From: an uncultured Bacilli bacterium
GTDB lineage: Bacteria; Bacillota_I; Bacilli_A; RF39; UBA660
Length of the DNA: 22,848 nucleotides
Assembly: GCA_947625395.1 (NCBI GenBank)
Contig: CANQOD010000003.1
Location: 1 to 22,848 of the forward strand
Direction: 5' to 3'
The translations under genes were made by a program, and so were the position numbers. The stretch's first letter is position 1. Each line of letters opens with the position of its first letter. Positions 1 to 7,525 of this stretch are shown here, piece by piece. Under the pieces are notes generated by a model. That model was not told where the DNA came from and made no database searches. It saw only the letters and a list, made by a program, of their open reading frames with translations.

Positions 1-114
1 TATAAATGTGAAGCTTGGCATTATCGCTATGTAGGAAAAGAAATTGCCAAGTATATTCATGAGAATAATATCACGTATGATGAATACTATATGCAGTTTT
101 TAGACGAAGATTAA
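1..114 (+). CDS. VanY-type D-alanyl-D-alanine carboxypeptidase, C-terminal fragment (peptidase M15B)
   Basis: Only the last 37 codons are in the window, ending in TAA at 112-114. The fragment contains EAWHYRYVG, which matches the ExWHxRYVG signature at the end of M15B D,D-carboxypeptidases. In that family the Glu is the catalytic base and the His is a zinc ligand. These enzymes trim the terminal D-Ala from peptidoglycan stem peptides outside the membrane. The rest of the gene lies upstream, so signal peptide and domain order cannot be assessed. A hairpin with a T-run follows about 50 nt after the stop, so this is probably the last gene of its transcript. Family assignment rests on one strong motif in a short fragment. 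Confidence 0.8.
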   Translation, partial: YKCEAWHYRYVGKEIAKYIHENNITYDEYYMQFLDED

Positions 115-163
115 AAGATGAAAGCTTTTCATTTCGAACAAAAAAAAGCAAATTTAGATGAAA

Positions 164-199
164 AGAAGATGAGAAGAACTTTTCATCTTTTCATTTTTG
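164..199 (+). terminator. Rho-independent terminator after the carboxypeptidase gene
   Basis: A stem of about 12 bp pairs 164-175 with 180-191, with two G-T wobbles and loop GAAC, and a T-run follows at 194-198. A second short inverted repeat, ATGAAAG/CTTTTCAT, lies just after the stop codon at about 119-133. It separates the carboxypeptidase gene from the GH31 gene. Confidence 0.65.
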
Positions 200-217
200 T
201 GGTATTCTATATTTTAG

Positions 218-223
218 TAGAAT
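218..223 (+). promoter_or_regulatory. Possible -10 element of the GH31 gene
   Basis: TAGAAT at 218-223 is a 5/6 match to TATAAT and would give a leader of about 10 nt before the ATG at 240. No convincing -35 hexamer is seen at the right distance (T-rich, around 195-200). An alternative -10, TATTCT, lies at 203-208. Confidence 0.3.
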
Positions 224-239
224 AGAAAGGGTGAAGAAG

Positions 240-2660
240 ATGTATCCATTAGGAAAACAATTTGAAGTGGACCTTTCCAAAGGCATGACTGATGAAAAAT
301 GTGTTTTCAAAGGAAAAAAGTATCGAATTTCTGTACTAACGGAGCGCCTTGTTCGCCTCGAGTATAGTGAATCCGGTAAGTTTGTCGATGCTCCTAGTCA
401 ATTGGTTCAAAATCGTTATTTAGGATTTCCTGAATTCCAAGTTAGACAAGATACCAAAACATTAGAAATTACTACAAAATATTTTCATTTACTGTATAAC
501 AAAGAAGCGCCTTTTACGGGAAGTAAAGTCGATCCGATGAAAAATTTAAAGATTTCCTTAATTACGAACAGTAAGGAAAATGACCGAGATTGGTATTATG
601 GCCATCCGGAAGTCAAAAACTATAATGGCAATATGATGGCGAAAGATATCTCGATATCAAGACGAAATGAAAGAGGTTTATTTTCACTCGATGGCTTTGC
701 TTCTATCAATGACAGCAATTCACTGCTTTATGCAGCAGATGGGACCCTTTACAATCGAGAAGCCCAAAGTGCAGATATTTATGTGTTTTTATACTATAAA
801 GATTTTACGAAAGCATTAGAAGATTATTTTCAGTTGACAGGGATGCCAGCACTTTTACCTAGATATGCACTTGGAAATTGGTGGAGCAAAAACTATGCTT
901 ATAATGATAAAGAACTTTTAGAGCTTGCGAATCATTTTGAACGAAGAAAGATTCCGATTTCTGTGATTTTATTAGATAAAGATTGGCATTATCGAAATGT
1001 AGGAGAGATGAAAGATTTACGAACAGGATTTACATTCAATCAAGACTTGTTCCCAGCTCCTGAGAAAACGATTTATAAGCTGCATGAAAAAAATATTCGA
1101 TTAGGGTTAAGAGTTGACCCAACAGGAGGCTTCTATCCACATGAGAGTTTTTACCAACAAGCGTGTCAATATTTAGGGATTGAGAATAATAAGATTATCT
1201 TGTTTGACCCTTTAAATCCTAAATTGATGGATATTTATTTTAAACTTTTCTTACATCCATTGGAAGCTTTAGGTGTTGACTTTTTTTGGAGTGACTATCA
1301 AGCAGAATCGAATCCTTACAAACTCTTGTGTTATAACCGTATGATGTATCAAGATATTGGTAGGAATCCAGCAAAACGAAGTCTTCATTTGTCTAGAAAT
1401 GCGTTAATGGCGGGTCATCTATATCCAGTTTTATATGCTGGAAGCAATGAAATTTCTTGGGATACCTTAAGAGATGTTGCTTATTCTAATATGAATGCAG
1501 CCAATATTGGTGTTTCTTGGTGGAGTCATGATATTGGTGGTAATCATGGTGGAATTGAAGAAAGCGAACTTTATATTCGTTTTATAGAATTGGGTTGTTT
1601 TAGCCCCATTTTCAGAATTCACAGTGCAAGAGGAAAATATTATAAGAAAGAACCTTGGATTTGGGATATCAAAACGGAAACAATCGCAAGTGATTACATG
1701 CGGTTACGTCATCGTTTAATTCCTTATTTATATACAGAAGCATATCGTTATTATCATGAGGGGAAAGTTTTGATTGAACCTTTCTATTATCAATATCCTT
1801 GGGTGTATGATGATGCCTCTTATAAGTATCAATATTTCTTTGGAAATTCTTTCCTTGTTTGTCCGATTTTGACAAAGAAAGATCCGACAATGAATCGTAC
1901 CATTCAAAGATTCTTTATTCCTGAGGGAATTTGGTATGAGTTCCGTACAGGGAAAAAGTTTTTAGGAAATCGGAAATATGTTTCTTTCTATGCAGAAGAA
2001 GAATATCCTCTATTTGCGAAAAGTGGCGCTATTATTCCGCTTTCTAATAAAAGTGACCGCAATAATATCGGACTTCCCACAGACTTAGAAGTGCATATTT
2101 TCCCAGGAATTTCAAATGTTTATACGCTTTATGAAGATGATGGAGTGACTTCTCTTTATAAAGAGGGATTTTATTTGAAAACCGATTTTGACTATAACTA
2201 TCTTCAAAACAATTACACTTTAATTATTCGTTCTAAAGAGGGAAAAAGTGGTATTGCCCCTGAGAAACGAAATTATCGAATTCGTTTTCGTAATACCAAA
2301 CAGGCAGATCAAGTTGAAGCTTTCTTTAATGATGAAAAATTAGAACTCACTTCTTATGTAGAAGACAATGATTTTGTCGTTGAACTTCAAGAGGTTCCAA
2401 CAATTGGTCAAGTGACAATCAATTGTAAAGGAAGGGATATTGAAATTGATGCTGTTCGTGTGATGAATGAAGATATTAATAGCATCTTAATGGACCTACA
2501 AATTAATACTTATTTAAAAGAGCAAATCGCTTCTATTATGTTTGGAGAAAATACAATTAGTAAAAAACGTATTGCCATTCGAAAGCTCAAGAAAAAGGGA
2601 CTTTCTAAAGAATACATGAAATTGTTCTTAAAGCTATTGGAATATATTGGCGAGATGTAA
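240..2660 (+). CDS. Glycoside hydrolase family 31 alpha-glycosidase
   Basis: This is a retaining exo-alpha-glycosidase of the alpha-glucosidase/alpha-xylosidase family; exact substrate cannot be read from sequence. It has no signal peptide, so a cytoplasmic role on imported oligosaccharides is inferred. From the ATG at 240 it is 806 residues: an N-terminal beta domain (about 1-200), a TIM barrel (about 205-540) and C-terminal beta domains. The catalytic nucleophile is Asp352 in DFFWSDYQ and the acid/base is Asp431 in WWSHDIGG, followed by the typical FRIHS. The last 65 or so residues are a lysine-rich helical extension beyond the usual beta-sandwich. A GTG at 231 is in frame, but AAAGGG at 226-231 overlaps it and sits 8 nt before the ATG at 240, so 240 is preferred. 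No clear terminator follows. Confidence 0.92.
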   Translation: MYPLGKQFEVDLSKGMTDEKCVFKGKKYRISVLTERLVRLEYSESGKFVDAPSQLVQNRYLGFPEFQVRQDTKTLEITTKYFHLLYNKEAPFTGSKVDPMKNLKISLITNSKENDRDWYYGHPEVKNYNGNMMAKDISISRRNERGLFSLDGFASINDSNSLLYAADGTLYNREAQSADIYVFLYYKDFTKALEDYFQLTGMPALLPRYALGNWWSKNYAYNDKELLELANHFERRKIPISVILLDKDWHYRNVGEMKDLRTGFTFNQDLFPAPEKTIYKLHEKNIRLGLRVDPTGGFYPHESFYQQACQYLGIENNKIILFDPLNPKLMDIYFKLFLHPLEALGVDFFWSDYQAESNPYKLLCYNRMMYQDIGRNPAKRSLHLSRNALMAGHLYPVLYAGSNEISWDTLRDVAYSNMNAANIGVSWWSHDIGGNHGGIEESELYIRFIELGCFSPIFRIHSARGKYYKKEPWIWDIKTETIASDYMRLRHRLIPYLYTEAYRYYHEGKVLIEPFYYQYPWVYDDASYKYQYFFGNSFLVCPILTKKDPTMNRTIQRFFIPEGIWYEFRTGKKFLGNRKYVSFYAEEEYPLFAKSGAIIPLSNKSDRNNIGLPTDLEVHIFPGISNVYTLYEDDGVTSLYKEGFYLKTDFDYNYLQNNYTLIIRSKEGKSGIAPEKRNYRIRFRNTKQADQVEAFFNDEKLELTSYVEDNDFVVELQEVPTIGQVTINCKGRDIEIDAVRVMNEDINSILMDLQINTYLKEQIASIMFGENTISKKRIAIRKLKKKGLSKEYMKLFLKLLEYIGEM

Positions 2661-2754
2661 GACTGCACCTGATAACGTTCAAATAAAAACGGGATGTTAA
2701 GTAAATAATTTAGGAAATAATTTCAAACCCTTGACAGAATTGAAAAGAAAAATA

Positions 2755-2783
2755 TTGACTTGGGGGGGGGAGATTATTATAGA
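2755..2783 (+). promoter_or_regulatory. Promoter of the NPNTGD surface protein with a G9 tract in its spacer
   Basis: TTGACT (2755-2760) is a 5/6 match to the -35 consensus. With a 17-nt spacer it leads to TATAGA (2778-2783), or with 19 nt to TAGAAT (2780-2785). Nine of the spacer bases are a G run (2762-2770). A change in tract length would alter the -35/-10 distance directly. A second -35-like TTGACA lies at 2731-2736 but has no good -10 at 16-18 nt. The predicted leader before the ATG is about 20 nt. Confidence 0.6.
2762..2770 (+). repeat. Homopolymeric G9 tract
   Basis: Nine consecutive G in a strongly AT-rich intergenic region, ending 40 nt before the ATG of the downstream surface-protein gene. 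It lies between the predicted -35 and -10. Runs of this kind are known slipped-strand mispairing sites in phase-variable genes of other bacteria; here the role is inferred. Confidence 0.85.
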
Positions 2784-2810
2784 ATAGTGGTAAGAAAGGA
2801 GAACTGTGAT

Positions 2811-3569
2811 ATGAAACAAGTAAAATATTTTGTTGCTGTTTTCATGGCAAGCGTCTTATTCGTTCCATTTGTATATGCTGATACTGATCCAGCAAAATAT
2901 GCTAAGGTGGAAGAATATCGCCCTTCAGATTCTGTAAAAACAGCGCCTGTTCCAACCATCGTTGGAAGCCAAGAAGCAAAAGTAACTGTTACTTATACTG
3001 GAAGTATTGAACTAAAAGTGCAAGAAACAGGAGAAAGAGGTTATGAAGCTGCTTGGTTTGGTTTTAAAGTAACAAAGCCAACTGGAATTCAAGCTGACAA
3101 AGCGAAAATTCGTCGGGCGAAAGTAGGAACAGACTCTCTTGGCGTTGAAGGAGAATATCGTGTCTTCCAATGGAATGATGCAAAAGATGATGGCCAAGAC
3201 GAATATGTGAGTGTCTATGTGAGTGTTACGAAAGAAGAACTAGAGGCAGCTGCCACATCAGGAGAAAGTATTGTGAAAACTTGGGAATTTAGTTGGGATG
3301 ATAACGAAGATGATTATGAACAAGTTTTAGAAGTTATCATTGATCCTAAGGAAATCACTTTGAAACCAAAGGATAGTGAAGAACCAGTATTTACTCCAGA
3401 AACTTATGAAGAGTTATATGATGAAGCACATCCACAAGTTCCAGTAACACCAGAAGAACCAGAAGAGACAAATCCAAACACAGGAGATATCAATGTCATT
3501 CTTTTAGGTGGACTGATGCTTCTAAGTGGCTTCGGCTTAGGTTATGTCGTTAAAAGAAGATATAACTAA
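2811..3569 (+). CDS. Secreted surface protein with NPNTGD C-terminal anchor signal
   Basis: No known domain is recognised in this 252-residue protein. A signal peptide spans residues 1-23, with probable cleavage after VYA. Residues 24-175 look beta-rich, and an acidic, Pro/Glu-rich linker follows (about 176-220). The C terminus is a sorting signal: NPNTGD at 221-226, a hydrophobic segment and the tail KRRYN. The motif resembles the NPxTx(D) signals of class B-type sortase substrates more than LPXTG. The ATG at 2811 is chosen because AAGGAG at 2796-2801 is well spaced; an in-frame TTG upstream lies inside the promoter. The gene is monocistronic, between its own promoter and a terminator. It is probably a cell-wall-linked or membrane-anchored exposed protein whose transcription may switch through the G tract. 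Confidence 0.8.
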   Translation: MKQVKYFVAVFMASVLFVPFVYADTDPAKYAKVEEYRPSDSVKTAPVPTIVGSQEAKVTVTYTGSIELKVQETGERGYEAAWFGFKVTKPTGIQADKAKIRRAKVGTDSLGVEGEYRVFQWNDAKDDGQDEYVSVYVSVTKEELEAAATSGESIVKTWEFSWDDNEDDYEQVLEVIIDPKEITLKPKDSEEPVFTPETYEELYDEAHPQVPVTPEEPEETNPNTGDINVILLGGLMLLSGFGLGYVVKRRYN

Positions 3570-3580
3570 TGAAGTACAAT

Positions 3581-3610
3581 AAGGAAAGGCAAGATTTGCT
3601 TTTTCTTTTT
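3581..3610 (+). terminator. Rho-independent terminator after the NPNTGD protein gene
   Basis: A 12-bp stem (3581-3592 with 3596-3607, two G-T wobbles) and loop GAT are followed by T residues. It lies 12 nt after the stop codon. Confidence 0.75.
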
Positions 3611-3675
3611 GTTTGCACTTTTTTATTTGGAAAACAAAAATCATTCAGTTCTTCTTTTTTCTTGCCAATTTCGTG

Positions 3676-3681
3676 TATAAT
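3676..3681 (+). promoter_or_regulatory. -10 element of the nucleoside phosphorylase gene
   Basis: A perfect TATAAT at 3676-3681 would start transcription about 11 nt before the gene. The -35 position 17 nt upstream holds only a T-rich TCTTTT, so the promoter is -10 dominated. Confidence 0.55.
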
Positions 3682-3698
3682 AAAAATAGGAGGGTAAG

Positions 3699-4928
3699 AT
3701 GATGATTGTAGAAATAATTGAAAAAGTAAGACAGAAAGAACAACTAACAAATGAAGAAATTACATTCTTTTTAAATGGATATTTAGATGGGACTGTGAAA
3801 GACTATCAAATGAGTGCCTTTTTAATGGCAATTTGTTGCAATGGCTTAACGGAATCGGAAGTTTTTCAATTTGTAGAATGTTATCTTCAAAGTGGAAAGC
3901 AACTTGTTTTTCCACAAAGTGATTGTTTGGTTGACAAGCATTCAACAGGAGGTGTGGGGGATAAAGTCACACTAGTTGTTGCTCCAATTGTTGCTTCTTT
4001 AGGAATTCCTGTCATTAAAATGAGTGGGCGAGGCCTTGGCCTTACAGGAGGGACCATTGATAAGCTAGAATCTATCCCAGGATATCGTGTGAATCTTTCC
4101 ATGGAAGAAATTAGAAATCAAGTGGAAAAAATTGGTATTGTGGTGACAAGTCCAACAGAAGATATTGTCCCACTTGATAAAAGAACGTATGCGCTTCGCG
4201 ATGTAACTGGAACGGTATCCTCTATACCTTTAATTGCTATCAGCATTATGAGTAAAAAAATTGCAGGTGGTGCGAAAAAATTCGTGTTTGATATGAAATA
4301 TGGAGAAGGAGCTTTTCTAAAAACACGGCAAGAAGCCGAACAACTAGCTGCATTGATGGGAAAAATTGCTCTCTTTTATCATTGTAAAGTAGATTTTATT
4401 TATTCTGATATGTCCTCTCCACTTGGAAATGCGATTGGCAATCGATTAGAAGTTCTTGAAGCAATTGACGTCTTACAAGGAAAAGTAAAAGGAAAGCTAC
4501 GAAAAACTTGCATAGAAGTTGCCAGCAAAATGGTTGCACTTGCTTTGAAAATTCCTTTGGAAAAGGCCCAAGAAAAAGTTATCAAAACTTTAGAGGACGG
4601 TTCGGCTTATCAAAAATTCACGACCTGGATAACAACGCAAGGTGGCGATTTAACTTCTCTTTCTATCCCTTGTCCCAAAATTCCCTATGTTGCGAAAAAA
4701 AGTGGAAAAATTCAAAAAATTCATGCCCGAAAAATTGCTTTTTGTGCAAAACAACTTGGAGCTTCTAGAGATTCTCTAGAAGAACAAATCAATTATGCCA
4801 GTGGCATTTATTTATGCAAACAAGAACAAGACGAAGTACAACAAGGGGAAGTGCTGGCTTATCTTTATACGGATAAAAAAGAGTTGCCTCAATTAGATGC
4901 ATGTTTTGAAATTGTGCAAGAAAAATAA
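3699..4928 (+). CDS. pdp: Pyrimidine-nucleoside phosphorylase (thymidine phosphorylase family)
   Basis: It cleaves thymidine, deoxyuridine or uridine with phosphate to give the free base and (deoxy)ribose-1-phosphate, in cytoplasmic pyrimidine salvage. At 409 residues it is a little shorter than the usual 430-440. Visible signatures are KHSTGGVGDK at 80-89 (phosphate-binding loop) and the family signature SGRGLGLTGGTIDKLES at 109-125. MSKKIAGGAKKFVFDMKYG follows in the alpha/beta domain, and a C-terminal domain ends the chain. Two consecutive ATGs (3699 and 3702) follow AGGAGG at 3688-3693; the second has the more usual 8-nt spacing, so the start is uncertain by one codon. A uridine/thymidine split (pdp versus deoA) cannot be made from sequence. 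A 90-residue unknown follows, without a clear terminator between them. Confidence 0.93.
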   Translation: MMIVEIIEKVRQKEQLTNEEITFFLNGYLDGTVKDYQMSAFLMAICCNGLTESEVFQFVECYLQSGKQLVFPQSDCLVDKHSTGGVGDKVTLVVAPIVASLGIPVIKMSGRGLGLTGGTIDKLESIPGYRVNLSMEEIRNQVEKIGIVVTSPTEDIVPLDKRTYALRDVTGTVSSIPLIAISIMSKKIAGGAKKFVFDMKYGEGAFLKTRQEAEQLAALMGKIALFYHCKVDFIYSDMSSPLGNAIGNRLEVLEAIDVLQGKVKGKLRKTCIEVASKMVALALKIPLEKAQEKVIKTLEDGSAYQKFTTWITTQGGDLTSLSIPCPKIPYVAKKSGKIQKIHARKIAFCAKQLGASRDSLEEQINYASGIYLCKQEQDEVQQGEVLAYLYTDKKELPQLDACFEIVQEK

Positions 4929-4971
4929 AAAGAACGGAAGAAAAAAGCTTATATTATAAGTAGGAGGCTTT

Positions 4972-5244
4972 ATGAAAAAAAACGATTTACTTGCAAGAGA
5001 AACCTTTGAAAGACTATGGCTTCACCGCTACGAAAATCAAAAATTTTGTGCTCTTCTTACTTATTTAGGAATTTCACTACAACAAACAACCTTAATGGAG
5101 GATGAAAAATATATTATTTTGTATGATGAACAAGCCGAGGAATATTTGATTTTGTGTTCCTCTAAGCATCCGATAGAAGAAGATTTTTTGCTTCGCAAAG
5201 AACGATTCAAAATCAAAAAACAGCGTTTTATTTTTCTAGAATAG
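4972..5244 (+). CDS. Small hypothetical protein (90 aa)
   Basis: I do not recognise this protein. It is a 90-residue, charged, soluble-looking chain with no signal peptide or membrane segment. Two cysteines are visible, in KFCALL and ILCSS. It has an N-terminal amphipathic region (residues 1-35), a beta-like middle (EKYIILYDEQAEEYLILC) and a Lys/Arg-rich C terminus (residues 74-90). AGGAGG at 4962-4967 lies close to the ATG (4 nt). It lies 43 nt after the nucleoside phosphorylase gene, with only the short inverted repeat CTTATA-T-TATAAG between, so co-transcription is plausible. A perfect RBS and intact frame support it being real; function unknown. Confidence 0.65.
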   Translation: MKKNDLLARETFERLWLHRYENQKFCALLTYLGISLQQTTLMEDEKYIILYDEQAEEYLILCSSKHPIEEDFLLRKERFKIKKQRFIFLE

Positions 5245-5302
5245 AGAAAATTTTTTCGACCTAAAGTTCCTATTTTATCATGAAAATCCAAGCGCAAATA
5301 TA

Positions 5303-5331
5303 TTTACTTTTTTGGAAGTGTTTGTTATAAT
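5303..5331 (+). promoter_or_regulatory. Promoter of the thioester adhesin-sortase operon
   Basis: TTTACT (5303-5308), a 17-nt spacer and a perfect TATAAT (5326-5331), with TG one base upstream of the -10 (extended -10, TGTTATAAT). It shares GTTTGTTATAATG with the promoter at 8084-8112. Because the -10 covers the in-frame ATG at 5330, translation must start downstream, at the TTG at 5357. Confidence 0.75.
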
Positions 5332-5356
5332 GCTATATAGAGTAGAGGTGGGAAAA

Positions 5357-6874
5357 TTGAAAACAACAAAAACAAGCAGTCAAAGAAAAACAAAGAAAAA
5401 AGAACTGACAGTGAGAGAAAAGTTTAAAAATGTGGATAATTCTGTAAAAAGTACCTTTTTTACAGCAATTCTCTTTATTTTCATTATTGCTGGCGTTGGA
5501 ATTACGCAAATGTTGGGCATTAGCTATGCTGCTGAGTTATTTGTCCAAGAACTTCCTGAAAAACTGACATCTAAGATAGAACAAGATCCTCGGAGTGAAT
5601 ACATTGATGGTATTAGTTTAGTAAAAAGATTTTATGCCCAAGATGACCATGGAACTACGTATGATGTCTTTTGTTTAGATAGATGGAAAAGACAAATGCC
5701 AGATATTACCTATAACAAAGAAGCAAGTCCTGTTGCTGACCGTGGTTTAGCATATTTATTAACACAACTTTATCCAGTAAATCCTAATTTTTTACCAGGA
5801 AAAAATATTGAAGAAAAACAGTATATTGCTCAATTAACGATTTGGTATTATCAAGATAGAAAAGCAGGATATTCAGATGATGTGAACCAGTGTGATACTT
5901 CGAAAGGAAATATCAATGAGGAAAAATGTGTTGAAAACGGAGAAGTAGAAAATCCTACTGCGACACATTACTGGAAAAATCAATTGCTTTCTACCGAAAA
6001 GGCGAGTATCAAGGCCTCTCAATATTGGTCTACGATGGAACCTCTCATCAATGCCGCTTATAATTTTACAGAAGATACCAATTATGGAATTTCCATTAAT
6101 AAAGAAACGATTTCTTATCATTTAGTAGAAAATGGTGCTTATATTGAAAGTAGTCTTTTTGAACCACAACATACAGGAAGCAACTATACAGGTTATTCTT
6201 TCACCTCAGATAGTAATGATGTTACCTTTTATAATGAACAGAATGTCAAAGTAGAAAAAGGAACGGTATTAACAAGTGGCCAAAAAGTGAAGTTTAGAGT
6301 TCCTGTAGATAAACTACAAGAAGAGAATACGTTAAAACTGAATGTGCAATTTACAGGAAGCTTTGTTCGAAATGAAGCTTATCTCTACAATCCGGCCCAA
6401 GATACTTATCAAAAGATTTTAATAGGTGCGATAAAAATTGAGCCAAAGAATACAGAATTTACCCTTGTCTTAGAAATTCCAATGGGAAGTGTTAAAGTTA
6501 GTAAAGTAGATGCCACTACGGGTGAAGAGCTTGAGGGAGCAACCATGGTCGTTACAAATAAGAAAACAGGTGAGATTGTTGACCAATGGGTATCCGGTAA
6601 AGAACCACATGTCATCGACCCAATCGCTGAGGGAGAGTATACTTTAACAGAAACGATTGTTCCTGAGGGCTATCAACAAAAGACAACCAGTGTTGACTTT
6701 ACAGTAGAAAAAGGACAAGTAACTGAGGTTGAAATGGAAAATGTTCCAGAAATCCCTGTACCAAATACAGCATCCACCATTCCACCATATCTATATATTA
6801 TTGGCGCTATAGCATTTATAATTGGTGTAGTACTTATCATCGTTGCAGTCAAAGAACCACACCATGAATCATAA
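5357..6874 (+). CDS. Thioester-domain adhesin with SpaA/Cna-B domain and VPNTAS sorting signal
   Basis: A 505-residue cell-surface protein. A basic N terminus is followed by a membrane-spanning signal (about 33-58) ending in SYA. The next domain resembles the Cys-Gln thioester domain of Gram-positive adhesins: Cys106 in VFCLDRW and Gln159 in IAQLTIWYYQ. In that family these residues form an internal thioester that can bind host surfaces covalently. A Cys179/Cys191 pair may close a loop. Residues about 377-463 are a SpaA/Cna-B fold (VSKVDATTGEELEGA, YTLTETIVPEGY) with a predicted Lys383-Asn462 isopeptide bond assisted by Glu432. The C terminus is VPNTAS (468-473), a hydrophobic segment and a short charged tail. 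The start is TTG at 5357 after AGAGGTGGG; upstream in-frame starts lie in the promoter. The sortase gene overlaps its stop, so this is its likely substrate. Confidence 0.85.
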   Translation: MKTTKTSSQRKTKKKELTVREKFKNVDNSVKSTFFTAILFIFIIAGVGITQMLGISYAAELFVQELPEKLTSKIEQDPRSEYIDGISLVKRFYAQDDHGTTYDVFCLDRWKRQMPDITYNKEASPVADRGLAYLLTQLYPVNPNFLPGKNIEEKQYIAQLTIWYYQDRKAGYSDDVNQCDTSKGNINEEKCVENGEVENPTATHYWKNQLLSTEKASIKASQYWSTMEPLINAAYNFTEDTNYGISINKETISYHLVENGAYIESSLFEPQHTGSNYTGYSFTSDSNDVTFYNEQNVKVEKGTVLTSGQKVKFRVPVDKLQEENTLKLNVQFTGSFVRNEAYLYNPAQDTYQKILIGAIKIEPKNTEFTLVLEIPMGSVKVSKVDATTGEELEGATMVVTNKKTGEIVDQWVSGKEPHVIDPIAEGEYTLTETIVPEGYQQKTTSVDFTVEKGQVTEVEMENVPEIPVPNTASTIPPYLYIIGAIAFIIGVVLIIVAVKEPHHES

Positions 6875-7499
6875 TCGAAGTAAAAAGAGCCGCATATTTC
6901 TCGTTGGCTCTTTTCTTCTTTTCCTTGCCTGTCTTCTCTTTTTAACGCCTCTTTTAAAGGAACTAAAAGAAGAAGTCTTCTCTGAAATGCACTTGAAACT
7001 ATACGAGCAAGAAGAAAAGGAAGAAACTGTAATCGATGAAAATGTCACATCACTAGAAAATATCCCACAGACAGAGGAAGCGCCACAACAACCTACTTAT
7101 CATTATGATTATATCGGCTATTTAAGTATTCCTAAGATAGGATTACGAAGAGGATTTGTTTCGAAAAAGTCAAAATATAACCAAGTCGACTATAATATCG
7201 CTATTGCCCAAAGTGCAGATTTTCCGAACAAAGAAAAAGGCAACTTTATTTTAATGGGACATTCTGGATATGGCTATAATTCTTATTTTGCCAATCTCCA
7301 TCAATTAGAAGTTGGAGATAAAGCATCCGTGACTTATAAAAATGAAAAGTATACCTACCAACTTGTTAGAATAGATGTTCAAGAGAAAACAGGCAAGATT
7401 GCTATTTTTAGAAACTTTGACAAAACAACTCTTACCTTAATCACCTGTACTTATCAAGATGATTATCATCAATCGATTTATCTATTTGAACGGATTTAA
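6864..7499 (+). CDS. Sortase (membrane-anchored transpeptidase)
   Basis: A 211-residue enzyme that would cleave the sorting signal of surface proteins and attach them to the cell wall or to each other. One N-terminal membrane anchor (about 11-32) is followed by a Glu-rich linker and the sortase beta-barrel from about residue 80 (YIGYLSIPKIGL). The catalytic triad is visible: His133 in MGHSGYGYN, Cys195 in TLTLITC and Arg210 in YLFERI, the penultimate residue. The class is not certain; a class B- or D-like form is possible. The ATG at 6864 overlaps the stop of the adhesin gene (stop 6872-6874) and has only a weak RBS, which suggests translational coupling. The overlap and order make the VPNTAS adhesin its probable substrate. 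Confidence 0.9.
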   Translation: MNHNRSKKSRIFLVGSFLLFLACLLFLTPLLKELKEEVFSEMHLKLYEQEEKEETVIDENVTSLENIPQTEEAPQQPTYHYDYIGYLSIPKIGLRRGFVSKKSKYNQVDYNIAIAQSADFPNKEKGNFILMGHSGYGYNSYFANLHQLEVGDKASVTYKNEKYTYQLVRIDVQEKTGKIAIFRNFDKTTLTLITCTYQDDYHQSIYLFERI

Positions 7500-7525
7500 A
7501 AAAGAATAAAAAGGAGGGAATAACA

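Noticed and set aside
1669..1890. Open antisense frames inside the GH31 gene and similar ones in other large genes.
   Set aside because: They lack RBS and recognisable protein features, and they lie opposite clearly coding, conserved sequence.
2762..2770. The G tracts as G-quadruplex elements.
   Set aside because: Each site has a single run of G with no further G-runs nearby, so an intramolecular quadruplex is not expected.
2760..2810. Reading frame of the 2811 protein extends upstream through the G tract to a TTG, which would make the tract a translational switch.
   Set aside because: The upstream part is the promoter spacer, and AAGGAG at 2796-2801 sits correctly for the ATG at 2811, where a normal signal peptide begins. 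The tract acts, if at all, on transcription.
4943..4960. Near-perfect inverted repeat CTTATA-T-TATAAG as a terminator or operator between the nucleoside phosphorylase and the 90-residue protein.
   Set aside because: The loop is one base, the stem is only AT-rich and no T-run follows, so a terminator is not supported and an operator cannot be argued.
5312..5356. Longer N terminus for the thioester adhesin, from TTG 5312 or ATG 5330.
   Set aside because: 5312 lies in the promoter spacer and 5330 inside the TATAAT, so neither would be on the transcript. The TTG at 5357 has a good RBS.
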